From positions 82,042 to 146,041 of the forward strand of contig JADKGZ010000013.1 of the NCBI GenBank assembly GCA_016722025.1: DNA of 64,000 nucleotides. The letters are read 5' to 3'. The stretch is from Acidimicrobiaceae bacterium (GTDB lineage Bacteria > Actinomycetota > Acidimicrobiia > Acidimicrobiales > Ilumatobacteraceae). The position numbers and the translations under genes were made by a program. Below are positions 1-10,184 of the stretch, one piece after another. The notes beneath the pieces are model-generated. The model was not told the DNA's origin. It did no database searches and was given only the letters and a program-made list of their open reading frames with translations. The first letter of the stretch is position 1. The number at the start of each line of letters is the position of its first letter.

Positions 1-534
1 CTTGGTGTCGAGCGCGGAAGTGGGCTCGTCGAACAGCACCAGCTTCGGGTTGTTGAACAGCGCCCGGCCGATGGCCACCCGTTGGCGTTCGCCACCACTG
101 AGCTGCGCCGGCAGGTTGCGCATGCGTGAACCCAGGCCGAGCTCTTCCAGCAGCTGACGCGCCCGACCCTTGGCCGTCTTGCCGCCCTTGCCACCACCCA
201 ACTCGTCGACGACGAGCAGGTTCTCCTCCGCGTTGAGGAAGGGCACCAGGTTCACCGACTGGAAGACGAAGCCGACGTTCTCGCGACGGAACTCGGTGAG
301 CTGCTTCGCGTTGTAGGCGGAGATGTCGTGACCGTCGACCACCACGGTGCCTTCGGTGGGTGTGAGCAGCCCGCCGGCGATGGAGAGCAGCGTCGTCTTC
401 CCCGAGCCCGACGGGCCGAGCAGCGCGACGATCTCGCCGTGGTCGACCTGCAACGTGGCGTGATCGAGCGCAATGATGTCGGCGTCACCGCTGCGATACA
501 CCTTGCGCACGTCGCGCATGTCCAAGACACTCAT
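1..534 (-). CDS. ABC transporter ATP-binding protein (LolD/MacB-like), 3' end outside window
   Basis: Energises the two FtsX-type permeases encoded immediately upstream in the same direction. The 178 visible residues show Walker A GPSGSGKT near residue 40, the Q-loop FQS near 91, the signature LSGGERQR near 145 and Walker B LVLFDEPTSALD near 165; the rest lies beyond the window edge. The start is the ATG at 534, 22 bases after the stop of permease 557-1669, so the three genes form one operon. The LolD/MacB/DevA subfamily couples to permeases with large extracytoplasmic domains and usually extrudes substrates or works mechanically on lipids or peptides; the substrate here cannot be told from sequence. 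Confidence 0.9.
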   Translation of the reverse strand, partial: MSVLDMRDVRKVYRSGDADIIALDHATLQVDHGEIVALLGPSGSGKTTLLSIAGGLLTPTEGTVVVDGHDISAYNAKQLTEFRRENVGFVFQSVNLVPFLNAEENLLVVDELGGGKGGKTAKGRARQLLEELGLGSRMRNLPAQLSGGERQRVAIGRALFNNPKLVLFDEPTSALDTK

Positions 535-556
535 GCGGGCATCTCCTTCTGCTGAC

Positions 557-1669
557 TCATGAAGCGTTCCCGATGGCCGAGGCCGGGTCGACGCGGGTGA
601 CGCGGCGCAGCGAGATGGCGCTGCCCAAGACGGCCGCCACCAGCAGGCCCGCGAACGTGAACGCGAATCGGCCCGGCGTGAGCTGCAACGGCACCCCGGC
701 AGGCAGCGCCGCCGACGCGGCGAGGGCGAGCAGCGAGCCGATGACGAACGAGATGGTGGCCACGATGATCGCCTGCATCACCACCCCGGCGAACAGCCGG
801 CCGGTACTGGCGCCGATGGCCTTGAGCACGCCGTAGAGCCCGATGCGCTCGATGGTGAGCAGGCTGAAGAACAGCCCGACCACGGCAAGCACGACGACCA
901 GAGTGGAGTAGATGATCTGGTCGAACGTGTCGCCTTGCTGCTTCACGCCAGGCAGTGCGAGCACCGCTTCGTCGACGGTGAGCGTCGTGGTGGCGGCAGC
1001 GGTGGCGGCGTCGATGGCATCGGCGAGGGTGGCGCCATTGCTGCCCGCCCCTTTCACCACCAGCGCCTGCACCACGTCGTCGGCAACCGCCGAGTCGGGT
1101 CGATTGGCGTTCTGCACCACACGCCACGTGGGCAGGTTCACCCACACCGAACCCTGCTGGAGGAAGCTCGTGTCGTCGACGAAGCCGACGATGGTGATGG
1201 GCGACTCGGCGGGGCCCACCAGGATGGTGTCGCCCGTGGAGACGCCTTGGTCCTCCAAGCGGCTGTCGGCAACGCCTTCGCCGTCCGCCGGCGGCTGCGG
1301 CACGCCCTTCGGTGGCAGTTCGTAGCCGGCCACCGCGACATCGGCCAGCTCGGTCTCGCCGGGCACCTGCGCGCCCAGCAGCACGAAGCCGATGCCACCC
1401 ACTTCCTGCACCCCGTCGGCGGCCGCCACCTGCTCGCGGACATCGGCAGTGATGCGGCTGCGCAGGAACGAATCGCGGGCGCCGCTGGAGAAGACGATGA
1501 CATCGCCCTGCTGCGCGCGGATCGCGCCGGTGGAGCCGAGATACAGCCCATCGAGCAGGCCGCCGAGGAACAGCAGCAGCGTGGCAAGGAACGACAGCAC
1601 GACGGTGGCCACGATGAACCGGCTCGGCCGGCGGCGCAGCTCGCGCAATGGCAGCATGGGCAGGCTCAT
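557..1669 (-). CDS. FtsX-type ABC transporter permease
   Basis: 370-residue membrane permease of the MacB/FtsX class. One membrane segment near residues 18-42 is followed by a long extracytoplasmic region (about 45-245) and three C-terminal membrane segments (about 255-360), the standard topology of the class. The ATG at 1669 is chosen because it overlaps the stop of the upstream permease by four bases (ATGA), implying translational coupling; the open frame extends further upstream but only through the neighbouring gene. Its partner permease and ATPase flank it. Substrate unknown. Confidence 0.85.
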   Translation of the reverse strand: MSLPMLPLRELRRRPSRFIVATVVLSFLATLLLFLGGLLDGLYLGSTGAIRAQQGDVIVFSSGARDSFLRSRITADVREQVAAADGVQEVGGIGFVLLGAQVPGETELADVAVAGYELPPKGVPQPPADGEGVADSRLEDQGVSTGDTILVGPAESPITIVGFVDDTSFLQQGSVWVNLPTWRVVQNANRPDSAVADDVVQALVVKGAGSNGATLADAIDAATAAATTTLTVDEAVLALPGVKQQGDTFDQIIYSTLVVVLAVVGLFFSLLTIERIGLYGVLKAIGASTGRLFAGVVMQAIIVATISFVIGSLLALAASAALPAGVPLQLTPGRFAFTFAGLLVAAVLGSAISLRRVTRVDPASAIGNAS

Positions 1670-2790
1670 AGCGCGATCCCGGCGCCGGTGGTTGCTGACA
1701 ACGGATCGAGGCGCAGGACGCGACGCACGGCGACCAACGACGTGAGCAGTGCGAGCGCCAGGACCACCACCGAGGTGATGACCGCCGGCATCACCTCCAC
1801 GTGGATGCCCAGGTTCGAGACGCCCTGGATGGCGCCGGCGTAGAGGCCGAACGCGATGACCGATCCGATGGTCATGACGATGAACACCTGCACCAGCAGC
1901 GACCACACCAGCGTGCGTGCCGGCGCGCCGATGGCACGCAGCAGGGTGAGCGCCGATGCCTTCTGGAAGGTGACGATCAGGAAGAACAGGCCAGTCACCA
2001 GCGGCACCACGAGGTAGAAGAGCCCGAGGATGATGGCGAAGCTGGTGCGCACGCTGCTGACCCCGGGCGAGCCGTCGACCGCTTCCTGCCGAGTGAGGGC
2101 TTCCACTCCGTCGACCTGGTCGTTGATGCGAGCCGCAACTTGTGCCGGTGTGGACCCCGCGGCCACCTCGATGGCAATGGCCGAAGGCAGGATGGCGGCG
2201 GCATCAGGGTTGCGCGTGCGTTTGGCCGCCTCGAACGTGGCGAAGTCGACGAACAGCACCGGCGCCACCGAGTAGTTGATGTCGCGGGCAACACCCACGA
2301 TGGTGATGCTGGCACCGCCGGGCTCCACACGCACGACGTCGCCGAGGGCGAACCCGGCGTCGGCGTCCTTCTCGCTGGCCACCGCCTCGTCGGCGCCCTC
2401 GGGCAGCCGTCCGCTGATGAGCGTGGTGGGCTCGCCGGGGTTGCCCAGCTGGTACCCGAAGATCACGGCGTCGGTCTCGTCGCCATCGGCGGTGACGGTG
2501 AACGTGGCCTGACCGAACGGAGACGCAACCGCGACACCTTCCACCTCGGCGATGGCTGCTTGCTGATCGGGGAGGATGATCGAGCCGTCCAGGTTCTTGC
2601 GCGCCTGTCCGTTGTAGACCAGCACCTCGCCCGACTGGTTCTTGAGGGCGCCGATGAACTGGTTGATCAGCCCGGTGAGCAGCGCCTGCTGGAACAGGAT
2701 GAGGAACACGAGCAGCCCGACGGCGCCGGCCAAGAGGCCGAAGCGCACCTTTGCTCGTCGCATCTCTTTCAGGGCCAGGAACATCGCCAC
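1666..2790 (-). CDS. FtsX-type ABC transporter permease
   Basis: 374-residue permease, first gene of the three-gene ABC operon. It has the same plan as its downstream neighbour: an N-terminal membrane helix (about 15-38), a large extracytoplasmic domain, and three C-terminal helices. The two permeases probably form a heterodimer driven by the ATPase at 1-534. The start is either GTG 2790 or ATG 2784; neither has a strong ribosome-binding site. Substrate unknown. Confidence 0.85.
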   Translation of the reverse strand: MAMFLALKEMRRAKVRFGLLAGAVGLLVFLILFQQALLTGLINQFIGALKNQSGEVLVYNGQARKNLDGSIILPDQQAAIAEVEGVAVASPFGQATFTVTADGDETDAVIFGYQLGNPGEPTTLISGRLPEGADEAVASEKDADAGFALGDVVRVEPGGASITIVGVARDINYSVAPVLFVDFATFEAAKRTRNPDAAAILPSAIAIEVAAGSTPAQVAARINDQVDGVEALTRQEAVDGSPGVSSVRTSFAIILGLFYLVVPLVTGLFFLIVTFQKASALTLLRAIGAPARTLVWSLLVQVFIVMTIGSVIAFGLYAGAIQGVSNLGIHVEVMPAVITSVVVLALALLTSLVAVRRVLRLDPLSATTGAGIAL

Positions 2791-2854
2791 ACAGTCAAGT
2801 CGGCAGCAGCCGTGCCGTCCAACTGTGCGGCGATCCCGGTGCCCGCGCTCGCTG

Positions 2855-3931
2855 TCAGGCGCCTGGGTTGGCGGCCAGGTGGTCGAAGCGACCGGCCGGG
2901 CGAATCGCGCGGTACGCGTGCACTATCGGCGCCAATTCGGCGGGGGTTGCACCGTGGATGATCACGCTGTCGGCCCCGAGGTCCATCTGGCGCAGCACCG
3001 CATCGGCGCATTCCGCCGGTGTGCCCAGCCCGGCGGCAGCGAGCCACTCGGAAGGGATGAGCGTGGCGACGTGCTCCAGTTCGCTGGTGGTGGCGGTGTT
3101 GTCGATGGCCCCGCGAAACCCGGCGACGAACGGGTCGCGGCGGAACCGCTCGAGCACTGCCGGATCCCAGTGGTTGGTGCTCACCATCAGGTCGCCGTAG
3201 CCCTGCAGGTAAGTGGCCATCCGGCCCACCGTCTTCTTCAACCGCACGTCGTCGGGCAACCAATCGCCCACCACGGCGAAGCAGCTCCAGATGCGCACCG
3301 ACGCAGGGTCGCGCCCTACTCGCTCGGCTTCTTCGCGCACGGTGCGCACCACCCGCTGCAAGGTCTCGTCGGTGAAGAAGGTGTGCAAGAGCACGGCGTC
3401 GAAGGCGCGGCCGGCGAGCCGCAGGCTGTGCGGCCCGAACGCGCTGAGCAGCAGTGGGATCTGCTCGTCGAACTCGGTGTCGAGCACGAGCAGCGGCCAC
3501 TTCCCTGCCGGCCCGTCGTGACCCACGACCACCTCGCCACGCCACAACCGACGCATCAGGCCGGCGAAGTCCTCCAGCTGCGCGGTGGTGATGGGCGCCA
3601 GGCCGAAGGCCTTGAACATGCGGTCGATGCCGCGGCCGAGGCCCAGGGTGAAGCGACCGCCGGTGAGGCGATGCATCGTGGTGGCGTAGCTGGCGGTGAC
3701 GATGGGGTGGCGAGTGGTGTGGTTGGTGACCCCGGTGGCGATGCCCAGTGACTCGGTGACGGCGCCGGCCGCGCCCGACAACGTGACGACTTCCTTGATG
3801 TTGAACCGCTCGCTGAGGAAGACGGACCCGAGACCGAGGGCCTCGCCCTCGCGGCACTGCGGGATCAGGTCGGCCGGGGAGGAGGGCGCACCGGGAAGAC
3901 CGTAGAAGGCGAGTTCGGGGAGTTGTTCCAC
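2855..3931 (-). CDS. LLM-class F420-dependent oxidoreductase
   Basis: 358-residue luciferase-like (TIM-barrel) oxidoreductase. The sequence carries the family pattern of an N-terminal strand followed by a GEALGLGSVFLSERF segment, a NHTTRHP stretch and a GGRFTLGLGRGIDRMF stretch, all typical of actinobacterial F420-using members (it resembles the TIGR03857-type group as I remember it). The reaction is hydride transfer with reduced F420; the substrate is not predictable. It is cytoplasmic and appears monocistronic, lying 64 bases downstream of nothing obviously related and upstream of the ABC operon. Confidence 0.8.
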   Translation of the reverse strand: MEQLPELAFYGLPGAPSSPADLIPQCREGEALGLGSVFLSERFNIKEVVTLSGAAGAVTESLGIATGVTNHTTRHPIVTASYATTMHRLTGGRFTLGLGRGIDRMFKAFGLAPITTAQLEDFAGLMRRLWRGEVVVGHDGPAGKWPLLVLDTEFDEQIPLLLSAFGPHSLRLAGRAFDAVLLHTFFTDETLQRVVRTVREEAERVGRDPASVRIWSCFAVVGDWLPDDVRLKKTVGRMATYLQGYGDLMVSTNHWDPAVLERFRRDPFVAGFRGAIDNTATTSELEHVATLIPSEWLAAAGLGTPAECADAVLRQMDLGADSVIIHGATPAELAPIVHAYRAIRPAGRFDHLAANPGA

Positions 3932-3993
3932 GCGGTCAACGTAGGGGCGCCGCGCAGACCGGCTCGTACCGAGCCTGCGCGGCCTGCCTCCCG

Positions 3994-4929
<936 letters not shown>

Positions 4930-4934
4930 GATGG

Positions 4935-5564
4935 TCAGATCGTCCGTGACTCGACAGGAATTACACGATCGACGAAGTTCTTGTCCGCGTCGGCAACGGC
5001 GGCAGGGCCCAGCGCGGTTGCAAGGCGGCGTAGCGCTCGGTGCTGGGTGACTCTCACCCAGTTGGCATCGCGACCCATCAGCTCCGCGACATGTGCAACA
5101 TCGAGATCGCCGAGGATGCGCAGCGTCAGCACTTCAGCCTGGTCGGCGGGCAGGGTGCGCGCGATGAGATCGATCGCGGCCTGCCCGGTCATCTGGTCGA
5201 CCACCTCGGCCTCCGTGTCGGCACCTGCTGGGTGGGCGCTGAAGAACTCGGCGGCCACCGGGTCGGTAGCGCGGCGCACCGCGGTACGGCGGTGGTCGGC
5301 AAGTCGGCGGCGAGCGATGCTGAAGACCCACGCGCGAAAGCCGACGAGCTCACCGTCGAACGCCCGCAGCCCGCGCGCGACTGCGAGCCAAACCTCGCCG
5401 GCGATGTCGTCGGCGGCCCGCGGCTCGCTGACGCGCGCGAATCGCAACACCCTCGGGTACAGGTCGCGGAAGAGCACTTCGATGGCGCGCTCGTCACCAG
5501 CTCTGGCCTCGACGATGAGGGCGCGGAACGCGCGATCGTCCAATGGTTGGCGGTCGCGAAGCAT
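4935..5564 (-). CDS. ECF-type RNA polymerase sigma factor
   Basis: 209-residue sigma-70 family factor of the extracytoplasmic function type. The region-2 helix set is about residues 20-90 (LFRDLYPRVLRFA ... DDIAGEVWLAVARGLRAF ... FRAWVFSIARRRLADH) and the region-4 helix-turn-helix about 140-190 (LPADQAEVLTLRILGDLDVAHVAELMGRDANWVRV). It directs RNA polymerase to a dedicated set of promoters, presumably in response to a signal gated by the membrane protein encoded five bases downstream. The ATG at 5564 gives the usual family length. Confidence 0.88.
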   Translation of the reverse strand: MLRDRQPLDDRAFRALIVEARAGDERAIEVLFRDLYPRVLRFARVSEPRAADDIAGEVWLAVARGLRAFDGELVGFRAWVFSIARRRLADHRRTAVRRATDPVAAEFFSAHPAGADTEAEVVDQMTGQAAIDLIARTLPADQAEVLTLRILGDLDVAHVAELMGRDANWVRVTQHRALRRLATALGPAAVADADKNFVDRVIPVESRTI

Positions 5565-5694
5565 GCCCGATCAGTATCGGCACGACCTTCTCCCGGATAG
5601 AGCCAAGCCTCGTCCAAGTTCTGTCGATCGATTGCAGGCTCGCCAGGCACGGCCGCTGGAGATCGCGATCGATGTCTCGGCGTAGCCTGTGGCC

Positions 5695-7152
5695 ATGGAC
5701 TACACAGTCACCTCCCTCGACGAGATCGCACCGAAGGTCGGCGCCGCCAGGGCCGCGTTCGCCACTGGCAGCACCAAGCCGATCGCATGGCGCAGGGCCA
5801 CGCTCGAGCGCATCCGCACGCTGCTGGAAGAGCGCGAGTCCCCATTGCTCGACGCACTTGCCGCCGACTTCGGCAAGCCGCGCTTCGAAGCATGGACCAC
5901 CGAGCTCGGGTTCACGGTCAGCGACATCAACCACACGCTCGCTCACCTCGGCTCGTGGATGCGGCCGCGCAAGGTGGGCACGCCGCTCGCCTTCCAACCC
6001 GGCTCGTCGTACGTCGTGGCCGAGCCGGTGGGTGTGGTGTGCGTCATCGCACCCTGGAACTATCCGGTGCAGTTACTGCTGTTGCCGATGGTCGCCGCCA
6101 TCGCTGCCGGCAACGCGGTGGTCGCCAAGCCCAGCGAGCTGGCGCCGCACACGGCCGCCGAGCTGGTGTCGCTGATCGAAGCCATCAACGACCCGGCCAT
6201 CACGGCCGTGCAGGGCGGCGTCGCCGAGACCACCGAGCTGCTCGCACAGCGCTTCGATCACATCATCTACACGGGCAACAGTCGCGTGGCTCGCATCGTC
6301 ATGCGCGCCGCCGCCGAGAACCTCACGCCGGTCACGCTCGAGCTGGGCGGGAAGAGCCCGGCCATCGTCAGCCGCCACGCCAACGTCGACGTCGCCGCCC
6401 GGCGCATCGCGTGGGGCAAGTTCATCAATGCCGGGCAGACCTGCATCGCCCCCGACTACGTGCTGGTCGAGCAACCCGTGCACGACCAGTTCGTCGCCGC
6501 ATTGGGCACGCACATCGCCGAGTTCTACGGCGCCGACCCGCAGACCAGCCCCGACTTCACGCGCATCGTCAACGACCCCCACTTCCATCGCCTGGAGAAG
6601 CTGCTCGACAGCGGCACCGTCGCCGTCGGCGGCATCACCGATGCCGACACGCGCTACATCTCCCCCACGGTGCTCACCGGCGTGAAGGGCGACGACCCGG
6701 TGATGGGCGAGGAGATCTTCGGGCCCATCCTGCCCGTCATCGCGGTGGCATCCATCGACGAGGCCATCGCGTTCGTCAATGAACGCTCGGCCGACGGCGA
6801 CAAGCCGCTGGCCCTCTACACCTTCAGCGAGAGCGATCGCGAGAACGATCAGGTGATCGCCGAAGCAACCAGCGGCGGTGCGTGCGTGAACGGCACGCTG
6901 CTGCACATCAGCAACCCCAACCTGCCCTTCGGTGGCGTCGGCGAGAGCGGCATGGGGGCGTACCACGGCAAGTTCGGGTTCGATGCGTTCAGCCATCGAC
7001 GCGGCGTGCACACGCGCAGCACCAAGCTCGACCCGTCGATGATGTACCCGCCGTACACGGCCAAGAAGCAGACGCTGGTGCGCAAGGGCATGACGATGTC
7101 GGACCCCCGCGACGTGGCGGCGAGGCTGCGCGGGGCGCTGCGCCGCGACTGA
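5695..7152 (+). CDS. Aldehyde dehydrogenase family protein
   Basis: 485-residue NAD(P)-dependent aldehyde dehydrogenase of the ALDH3-like branch that lacks the long N-terminal extension. Visible landmarks are APWNYPVQL (cofactor-site start, about 117), the catalytic general base in LELGGKSP (about 215), the nucleophile in NAGQTCIAPDYVLV (Cys near 249) and the EEIFGPILPV motif (about 340). Oxidises aldehydes to acids; the substrate is uncertain. The ATG at 5695 is preferred to GTG 5689 because it fits family N-termini. It is divergent from the ECF sigma gene with about 130 bases between them. Confidence 0.88.
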   Translation: MDYTVTSLDEIAPKVGAARAAFATGSTKPIAWRRATLERIRTLLEERESPLLDALAADFGKPRFEAWTTELGFTVSDINHTLAHLGSWMRPRKVGTPLAFQPGSSYVVAEPVGVVCVIAPWNYPVQLLLLPMVAAIAAGNAVVAKPSELAPHTAAELVSLIEAINDPAITAVQGGVAETTELLAQRFDHIIYTGNSRVARIVMRAAAENLTPVTLELGGKSPAIVSRHANVDVAARRIAWGKFINAGQTCIAPDYVLVEQPVHDQFVAALGTHIAEFYGADPQTSPDFTRIVNDPHFHRLEKLLDSGTVAVGGITDADTRYISPTVLTGVKGDDPVMGEEIFGPILPVIAVASIDEAIAFVNERSADGDKPLALYTFSESDRENDQVIAEATSGGACVNGTLLHISNPNLPFGGVGESGMGAYHGKFGFDAFSHRRGVHTRSTKLDPSMMYPPYTAKKQTLVRKGMTMSDPRDVAARLRGALRRD

Positions 7153-7207
7153 CGCACGCAGCATCCGGCGCGAGGTTTTCGGTGGCGACCGGGTGAGAAT
7201 GCGCACC

Positions 7208-7582
7208 ATGGCATTCGGTCAGCAGTCAGGTCCGCCGGCGACGGCGAAGCAGGTGCAAGAGCTGCTGTCGCTGCTGCACGAGGCAGGCCACACCGACTTC
7301 CGCGACGCTCGCGGGCCGATGGGGTTCACGCAACGGCAGGCCGGCGGCAAGTTCAGCCGCGACGAGGCTGCTGCGTTCATCGAGCAGCTGCAGCACGAGG
7401 CCGAGCACAGCTCGCCGCAGCCCGCCGCCGGCGCCGATGCACCGCCTGCCTCGCCGGCGTCTCGTCCGTCGGCGCAGCCGAAGTCGCGACCGAGCGCAGC
7501 CGAGCAGGCGTTGGCCAAGGTCTCCACGCCGCAGTTGGCGGCCGAGCTGCAGCGTCGGGGCTGGATCGTCGTCGAGCCGTAG
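7208..7582 (+). CDS. Small conserved-type hypothetical protein
   Basis: 124 residues, soluble, not recognised. An N-terminal helical segment (about 5-65: KQVQELLSLLHEAGHTDFRDARGPMGFTQRQAGGKFSRDEAAAFIEQL) is followed by a Pro/Ala/Ser-rich linker and a C-terminal helix ending AAELQRRGWIVVEP. The two ordered ends with a flexible linker suggest a small adaptor or nucleic-acid-associated protein, but no catalytic motif is seen. ATG 7208 is preferred over in-frame GTG 7193 and ATG 7199. Confidence 0.6.
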   Translation: MAFGQQSGPPATAKQVQELLSLLHEAGHTDFRDARGPMGFTQRQAGGKFSRDEAAAFIEQLQHEAEHSSPQPAAGADAPPASPASRPSAQPKSRPSAAEQALAKVSTPQLAAELQRRGWIVVEP

Positions 7583-7694
7583 CTCGCCGACGTGCGACCA
7601 GGCCCCTTGCGGGGCAGCCGGTCGAAATCGGGAAACCCTGATCGTCGTACGGTGCATGCGCTCGTCAGGGCGCCACGACAGAAGGAGACCCGCG

Positions 7695-8315
7695 ATGGAG
7701 ACATGGGACCGCGTCAAGGCCGACCGGGAGGCGTTCGCCGACTACCTGGCCACGCTCACCGAGCAGGACTGGGCTGCGCCCAGCTGGTGTGCCGGCTGGT
7801 CGGTGAAGGATGTGACCACCCACTTGCTGGTCAGCTCGACGATGTCGAAGGGACAGGTCTTTCGCGCCTTCCTCGCGTCGGGCTTCAACCTCGACAAGAT
7901 GTCAGCGAAGCTCACGACCCGCATGTCGGGGGAGATGTCGAACGAGCAGGTGGTTGCTGCCACCCGGTCGACAGCTGGCGTGCGCAGCGCCCCTCCCGGC
8001 CTGAAGCCCGTCGGGGTCTTCGCCGAGCTCGTCACTCATGCGAACGACATCTCGATGGCGATCGGCAAGCCGTTCCAACTGCCGATGGAATCCGCTGTGA
8101 TCGCGCTCGACCACATGAAGGGCGTGCAACCGGTGCTGGGCTGCAGGAAACGGATCGCCGGGCTGCGACTGCAGGCGACCGACACCGAGTGGTCGACAGG
8201 AAGCGGGCCGCTGGTGGAGGGCGACGTGCAGCACCTGCTCTCGGCGATGACGGGGCGCAAGCAGGCGCTTGCCGATCTCAGCGGCGATGGTGTGAACGTG
8301 CTGCGCGGCCGCTGA
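7695..8315 (+). CDS. Mycothiol-dependent maleylpyruvate isomerase/DinB-like protein
   Basis: 206 residues with the DinB-like four-helix pattern of the TIGR03083-type actinobacterial proteins: W-S-V-K-D-V-T-T-H-L near residue 34 and a second metal-site His in ELVTHANDIS near 115. Members bind a divalent metal and are thought to use mycothiol; most have no known substrate. A GAAGGAG ribosome-binding site at 7681-7687 sits eight bases before the ATG, fixing the start. Monocistronic. Confidence 0.78.
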   Translation: METWDRVKADREAFADYLATLTEQDWAAPSWCAGWSVKDVTTHLLVSSTMSKGQVFRAFLASGFNLDKMSAKLTTRMSGEMSNEQVVAATRSTAGVRSAPPGLKPVGVFAELVTHANDISMAIGKPFQLPMESAVIALDHMKGVQPVLGCRKRIAGLRLQATDTEWSTGSGPLVEGDVQHLLSAMTGRKQALADLSGDGVNVLRGR

Positions 8316-8327
8316 TGCCGCCGCGGC

Positions 8328-8915
8328 TCAGGGCGTGAGCAGCGCGTCGACGTGGCGCTGCAGCTGGTCGATGCCGGTGCCCTTGGAGGCACTGACCCAC
8401 ATGATGTCGCCCTGTTCGAGCGCGCAACCCTTGGCCAGTTCCTTCTTGCGTGTGGCCAGCTTCGACGGGCGCACCTTGTCGATCTTGGTGGCCACCACGG
8501 TGTGCGGAACACCGCTGGCGCGCAGCCACTCCAGCATCTGCACATCGAGCTTGGTGGGCCCGATCTCGCCGTCGACGAGCACGAACACCAGCTCCAACCC
8601 TTCGCGCTCGAGCAGGTAGCCCTCGATCATCGCCTGCCAGGTGGAACGCTCACGGCCGGGCACCTTGGCGTAGCCGTACCCCGGCAGGTCGACCACGGTG
8701 CCGCCCGACGGCAGCACGAACATGTTGAGTAGCTGCGTGCGGCCCGGCGTGTTGGAGACGCGGGCCAGCTGGCGACGATTGGCGAGCGCGTTGATGACCG
8801 ACGACTTGCCGACGTTGCTGCGACCCACGAACGCGGCCTCGCACGGCGTGGGTGGGAGATCGGAGTAGCGCTTCGCCGAGGTGACGAAGGTGAATTGCAG
8901 AGGCACGCTCGTCAC
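8328..8915 (-). CDS. engB: Ribosome biogenesis GTPase EngB/YsxC
   Basis: 195-residue TRAFAC-class GTPase required for assembly of the large ribosomal subunit. All G motifs are present: G1 GRSNVGKSS (about 29), the G2 region SNTPGRTQLLN with its switch Thr, G3 DLPGYGYAKV (about 76), G4 TKIDKV (about 145) and G5 SASKGTG (about 170). Length matches the family (about 195-210). The start is GTG 8915, with GTG 8906 as an alternative. It is convergent with the DinB-like gene (12 bases apart) and divergent from the MFS gene. Confidence 0.93.
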   Translation of the reverse strand: MTSVPLQFTFVTSAKRYSDLPPTPCEAAFVGRSNVGKSSVINALANRRQLARVSNTPGRTQLLNMFVLPSGGTVVDLPGYGYAKVPGRERSTWQAMIEGYLLEREGLELVFVLVDGEIGPTKLDVQMLEWLRASGVPHTVVATKIDKVRPSKLATRKKELAKGCALEQGDIMWVSASKGTGIDQLQRHVDALLTP

Positions 8916-8954
8916 CGTAGACCGTGCGTGCGGAGCGATGGGTAACGTCGGCTC

Positions 8955-10184
8955 GTGCCGCTGCTGCCTCCGCACACTCACCGTGATGCGGGGGTGCTGC
9001 TCACCACCCGTGGCATCCGCGGCTTCGTCGACGGAATCATCAGCCTGTCCATCACGGCGCTGCTGCCGCTGTTCGGGTTCAGCGGCCTGCAGATCGGCAT
9101 CATCGTCACCGGCATGTTGTTGGGGTCGGCGGCGGCGACCGTGCTGGTGGGCACCAAGGGCTACGCGGTGCCTCGGCGCACCTTGCTGTTCGCCGGCTCT
9201 GCACTGATGATCGCGACCGGCACGTTGTTCGGCTTGTTCACCTCGTTCGTGGCGCTGCTGGTGGTAGGGGTGATCGGCACGCTGAACCCGACGGCCGGTG
9301 ACGTGAGCGTGTTCTTGCCACTGGAGCAGTCGATGCTGGCGGGTACCACGCCCGCCGTCTCGCGCACGGCGTTGTACGCCAGGTACACCTTCGTGGGCGG
9401 CATCGCCGGTGCATTCGGCACCCTGGCCATCCGCATCCCGGAGGCCATCGCCCAGCACACGGCGATGTCGGAAGAGGCCGCACTGCGATGGTGCTTCGCG
9501 GTGTACGTGCTGGCCGGCGTGGTGGTGCTGCTGCTGTACCGCCGGCTCGACGGCGCAGAGGCGTCGGCTCATGCCGCTGCGGCAGAACCGCTGGGTCGAT
9601 CGAAGCGGGTGGTGTACCGGCTGGCCGCGCTGTTCTCGCTCGACGCCTTCGGCGGCGGGTTCGTGGTGCAGTCGATGCTGGCCCTCTGGTTGTTCCGCCG
9701 CTTCGACCTCTCCGTCGGGGCGGCCGGCACGCTGTTGTTCGTCACCGGCACGCTCAGCGCCGCCTCGGGTTTCGTGGCCGCATGGTTGGCGGCGCGCATC
9801 GGGCTCGTGCGCACGATGGTGTTCACCCACCTCCCGGCCAACTGCTTCCTGATCGCCGCTGCGTTCATGCCGACGATGCCGTTGGCAGTGACGATGTTGG
9901 TGCTGCGCAGCCTGCTCAGCTCGATGGACGTGCCGGCGCGCACGTCGTACGTGATGGCGGTGGTGTCTCCGGCCGAGCGCGCTGCCGCGGCGAGCGTCAC
10001 CAACGTGCCGCGCAGCTTGGCCGCAGCACTGCCGCCGACCGCTGCGGGGTGGATGCTGGACCAGAGCACGTTCGGGTGGCCGCTGGTGATCGCGGGCACG
10101 GCCAAGATCGTGTACGACCTGCTGTTGCTGCGCCAGTTCCAGCACGTGCGCCCCGAGGAGGAGCAGGCTCAGGATGCGCGATAG
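8955..10184 (+). CDS. MFS transporter
   Basis: 409-residue polytopic membrane protein with about twelve hydrophobic segments in two six-helix halves and a cytoplasmic loop near residues 195-215. A major facilitator fold is supported by the repeated G-rich helices and by the motif RTSYVMAVVSPAERAAAASVTN near 322-345 typical of drug-efflux-like members. Start is GTG 8955, 39 bases from the divergent engB start. The 3' end overlaps the convergent apbE gene by 16 bases. Substrate unknown. Confidence 0.82.
   Translation: MPLLPPHTHRDAGVLLTTRGIRGFVDGIISLSITALLPLFGFSGLQIGIIVTGMLLGSAAATVLVGTKGYAVPRRTLLFAGSALMIATGTLFGLFTSFVALLVVGVIGTLNPTAGDVSVFLPLEQSMLAGTTPAVSRTALYARYTFVGGIAGAFGTLAIRIPEAIAQHTAMSEEAALRWCFAVYVLAGVVVLLLYRRLDGAEASAHAAAAEPLGRSKRVVYRLAALFSLDAFGGGFVVQSMLALWLFRRFDLSVGAAGTLLFVTGTLSAASGFVAAWLAARIGLVRTMVFTHLPANCFLIAAAFMPTMPLAVTMLVLRSLLSSMDVPARTSYVMAVVSPAERAAAASVTNVPRSLAAALPPTAAGWMLDQSTFGWPLVIAGTAKIVYDLLLLRQFQHVRPEEEQAQDAR

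Noticed and set aside
557..1906. 449-residue reading of the first permease with an upstream extension
   Set aside because: The extra ~79 residues lie antisense-free but inside the upstream permease gene in another frame; the ATG at 1669 with ATGA overlap is the real start.
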